From Fluviispira vulneris (lineage in GTDB: Bacteria > Bdellovibrionota_B > Oligoflexia > Silvanigrellales > Silvanigrellaceae): 64,000 bases of DNA. The DNA lies in NCBI RefSeq assembly GCF_014281055.1, contig NZ_JACRSE010000002.1:496001-560000 (forward strand), in the 5' to 3' direction. Both the position numbers and the translations under genes were made by a program. The notes under the pieces are model-generated. The model saw nothing but the letters and a program-made list of their open reading frames with translations. It searched no databases and was not told where the DNA came from. This document shows positions 63,480 through 64,000 of this stretch, in pieces (position 1 is the first letter of the stretch; each line of letters begins with the position of its first letter).

Positions 63480-63512
63480 GTATAAAAGCGAGGCAGTCCC
63501 TCGCTTTTATAC
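63480..63512. terminator. Bidirectional terminator after the porin gene
   Basis: A perfect 14-bp stem (63480-63493 with 63499-63512), five-base loop, GC core and A/T-rich flanks. It follows the porin stop by 34 bases and lies 80 bases beyond the stop of the convergent SIS-domain gene, so it can serve both. Confidence 0.88.
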
Positions 63513-63591
63513 TTTAAAATATTTAAAGAAGAGAATAAGAATATATTTAATTTGGCGCTGATTAAGAAAGCAGTAATAATAGTATTAACCG

Positions 63592-64000
63592 TTAACGGGT
63601 ATTTGTTACTTTCGTTAAGTTAGTTGGATTGTCCGGATCTCGTCCACGAGCAATAGCAAGTTTTGCTGCAAAAGGATAAAAAGTGTGAATAAGAGAAATA
63701 CAATCACACAAAGGATAAATTGAATTTGCAGTTGGCATTAATATTGGTTGATTTTTTAAATTCAAATCAGAAAAATTAAGAATATTATGAGCTCCACAGA
63801 TAATCATCTGCGCATTTTTTTCGTCAATTTTCTTTATCAGATCAAGCATAGTTTGATAAGTAGCATCTTTTTGTAGAAAAATGAGGACTGGATAATCTTT
63901 TTGAATAAGTTCAAAGGGGCCATGCAATACCTCTGCTCCACTGAATGCTTCAGCGTGTAGACCACACGTTTCCTTAAGTTTTAAAGCGGCTTCCATTGCA
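63592..64000 (-). CDS. SIS-domain (GlmS/AgaS-like) protein, 3' part only
   Basis: The frame is open to the right edge (a GCA codon precedes the first visible ATG at 63996), so this is the C-terminal end of a longer gene. The sequence MEAALKLKETCGLHAEAFSG then AEVLHGPFELI is the second-SIS-domain pattern of glucosamine-6-phosphate synthase and related isomerases (KLKE, HAE, HGP). The end does not show the usual GlmS tail DRPRNLAKSVTVE, but FAAKLAIARGRDPDNPTNL, the C-terminus of NagB-II/AgaS-type deaminases. A sugar-phosphate isomerase or deaminase without the glutaminase domain is therefore likely. Confidence 0.85.
   Translation of the reverse strand, partial: AMEAALKLKETCGLHAEAFSGAEVLHGPFELIQKDYPVLIFLQKDATYQTMLDLIKKIDEKNAQMIICGAHNILNFSDLNLKNQPILMPTANSIYPLCDCISLIHTFYPFAAKLAIARGRDPDNPTNLTKVTNTR

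Noticed and set aside
1-64000. CRISPR arrays, tRNA/rRNA genes, insertion sequences, integrases, prophage genes
   Set aside because: None recognised on reading both strands; no regularly spaced repeats beyond those listed and no transposase or integrase motifs.

Overview
The window is AT-rich chromosomal DNA from a flagellated, diderm, aerobically respiring bacterium. Supporting genes are flgB/flgC/fliE/fliF, a porin, lipoproteins and signal peptides, a type VI secretion system (T6SS), CcmF/CcmH cytochrome c maturation, hemF, lipA and a cytochrome c. The mixture of rpsB-tsf, thrS, a YfiF-like SpoU enzyme, RmuC, divergent two-component proteins and a compact T6SS is compatible with Bdellovibrionota (Oligoflexia/Silvanigrella-like). 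That placement is inference from gene style, not from a marker comparison.

Layout. 1-5010 (minus): an operon of secreted proteins. Three tandem paralogues share three spaced motifs that resemble the MACPF/perforin fold, and a fourth secreted protein runs off the left edge. 5011-5787: non-coding, with a 28-bp GC-rich hairpin and short repeats. 5788-14852: household genes (SpoU methyltransferase, RmuC, DUF2058, DsbA-like, cytochrome c, CdsA) mixed with signalling genes (REC-PilZ, CheR, PilZ-PilZ-acyltransferase). 14994-18985: an Hsp70 paralogue, an unknown protein and a J-domain-like protein whose HPD has become PPD, apparently one operon. 19062-30839: secreted papain-like protease, REC-TPR protein, tsf and rpsB, thrS, ppiB, a HAD phosphatase, lipA, and a PhoU protein with a decayed ArsC-like C-terminus. 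31024-37312: AMIN/TPR exported protein, an AAA+ regulator lacking the GAFTGA loop, then flgB-flgC-fliE-fliF. 37309-54561: a T6SS in two convergent operons (plus: tssB, tssC, hcp-like, tssE, tssF, tssG, tssA, XRE-like protein; minus: a TssJ-like candidate, an unknown, tssK, tssL, tssM, vgrG), with a PAAR-like candidate just outside. tssH/clpV is not in the window. 55347-56822: NtrC-type activator with Glu in place of the phospho-acceptor Asp. 56944-61577: hemF, fused ccmF-ccmH and a CcmI-like gene. 61680-64000: small unknown, porin, and the edge of a SIS-domain (GlmS-like) gene.

How it may fit together. Sites with the sigma-54 GG-N10-GC spacing lie upstream of the flagellar block, both T6SS operons and the MACPF-like operon. 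With one AAA+ activator that keeps GAFTGA and one that has lost it, the window suggests that motility, T6SS and perhaps the pore-former-like proteins share sigma-54 control. The promoter matches are read by eye and untested. No tRNA, rRNA, CRISPR array, integrase or transposase was seen.
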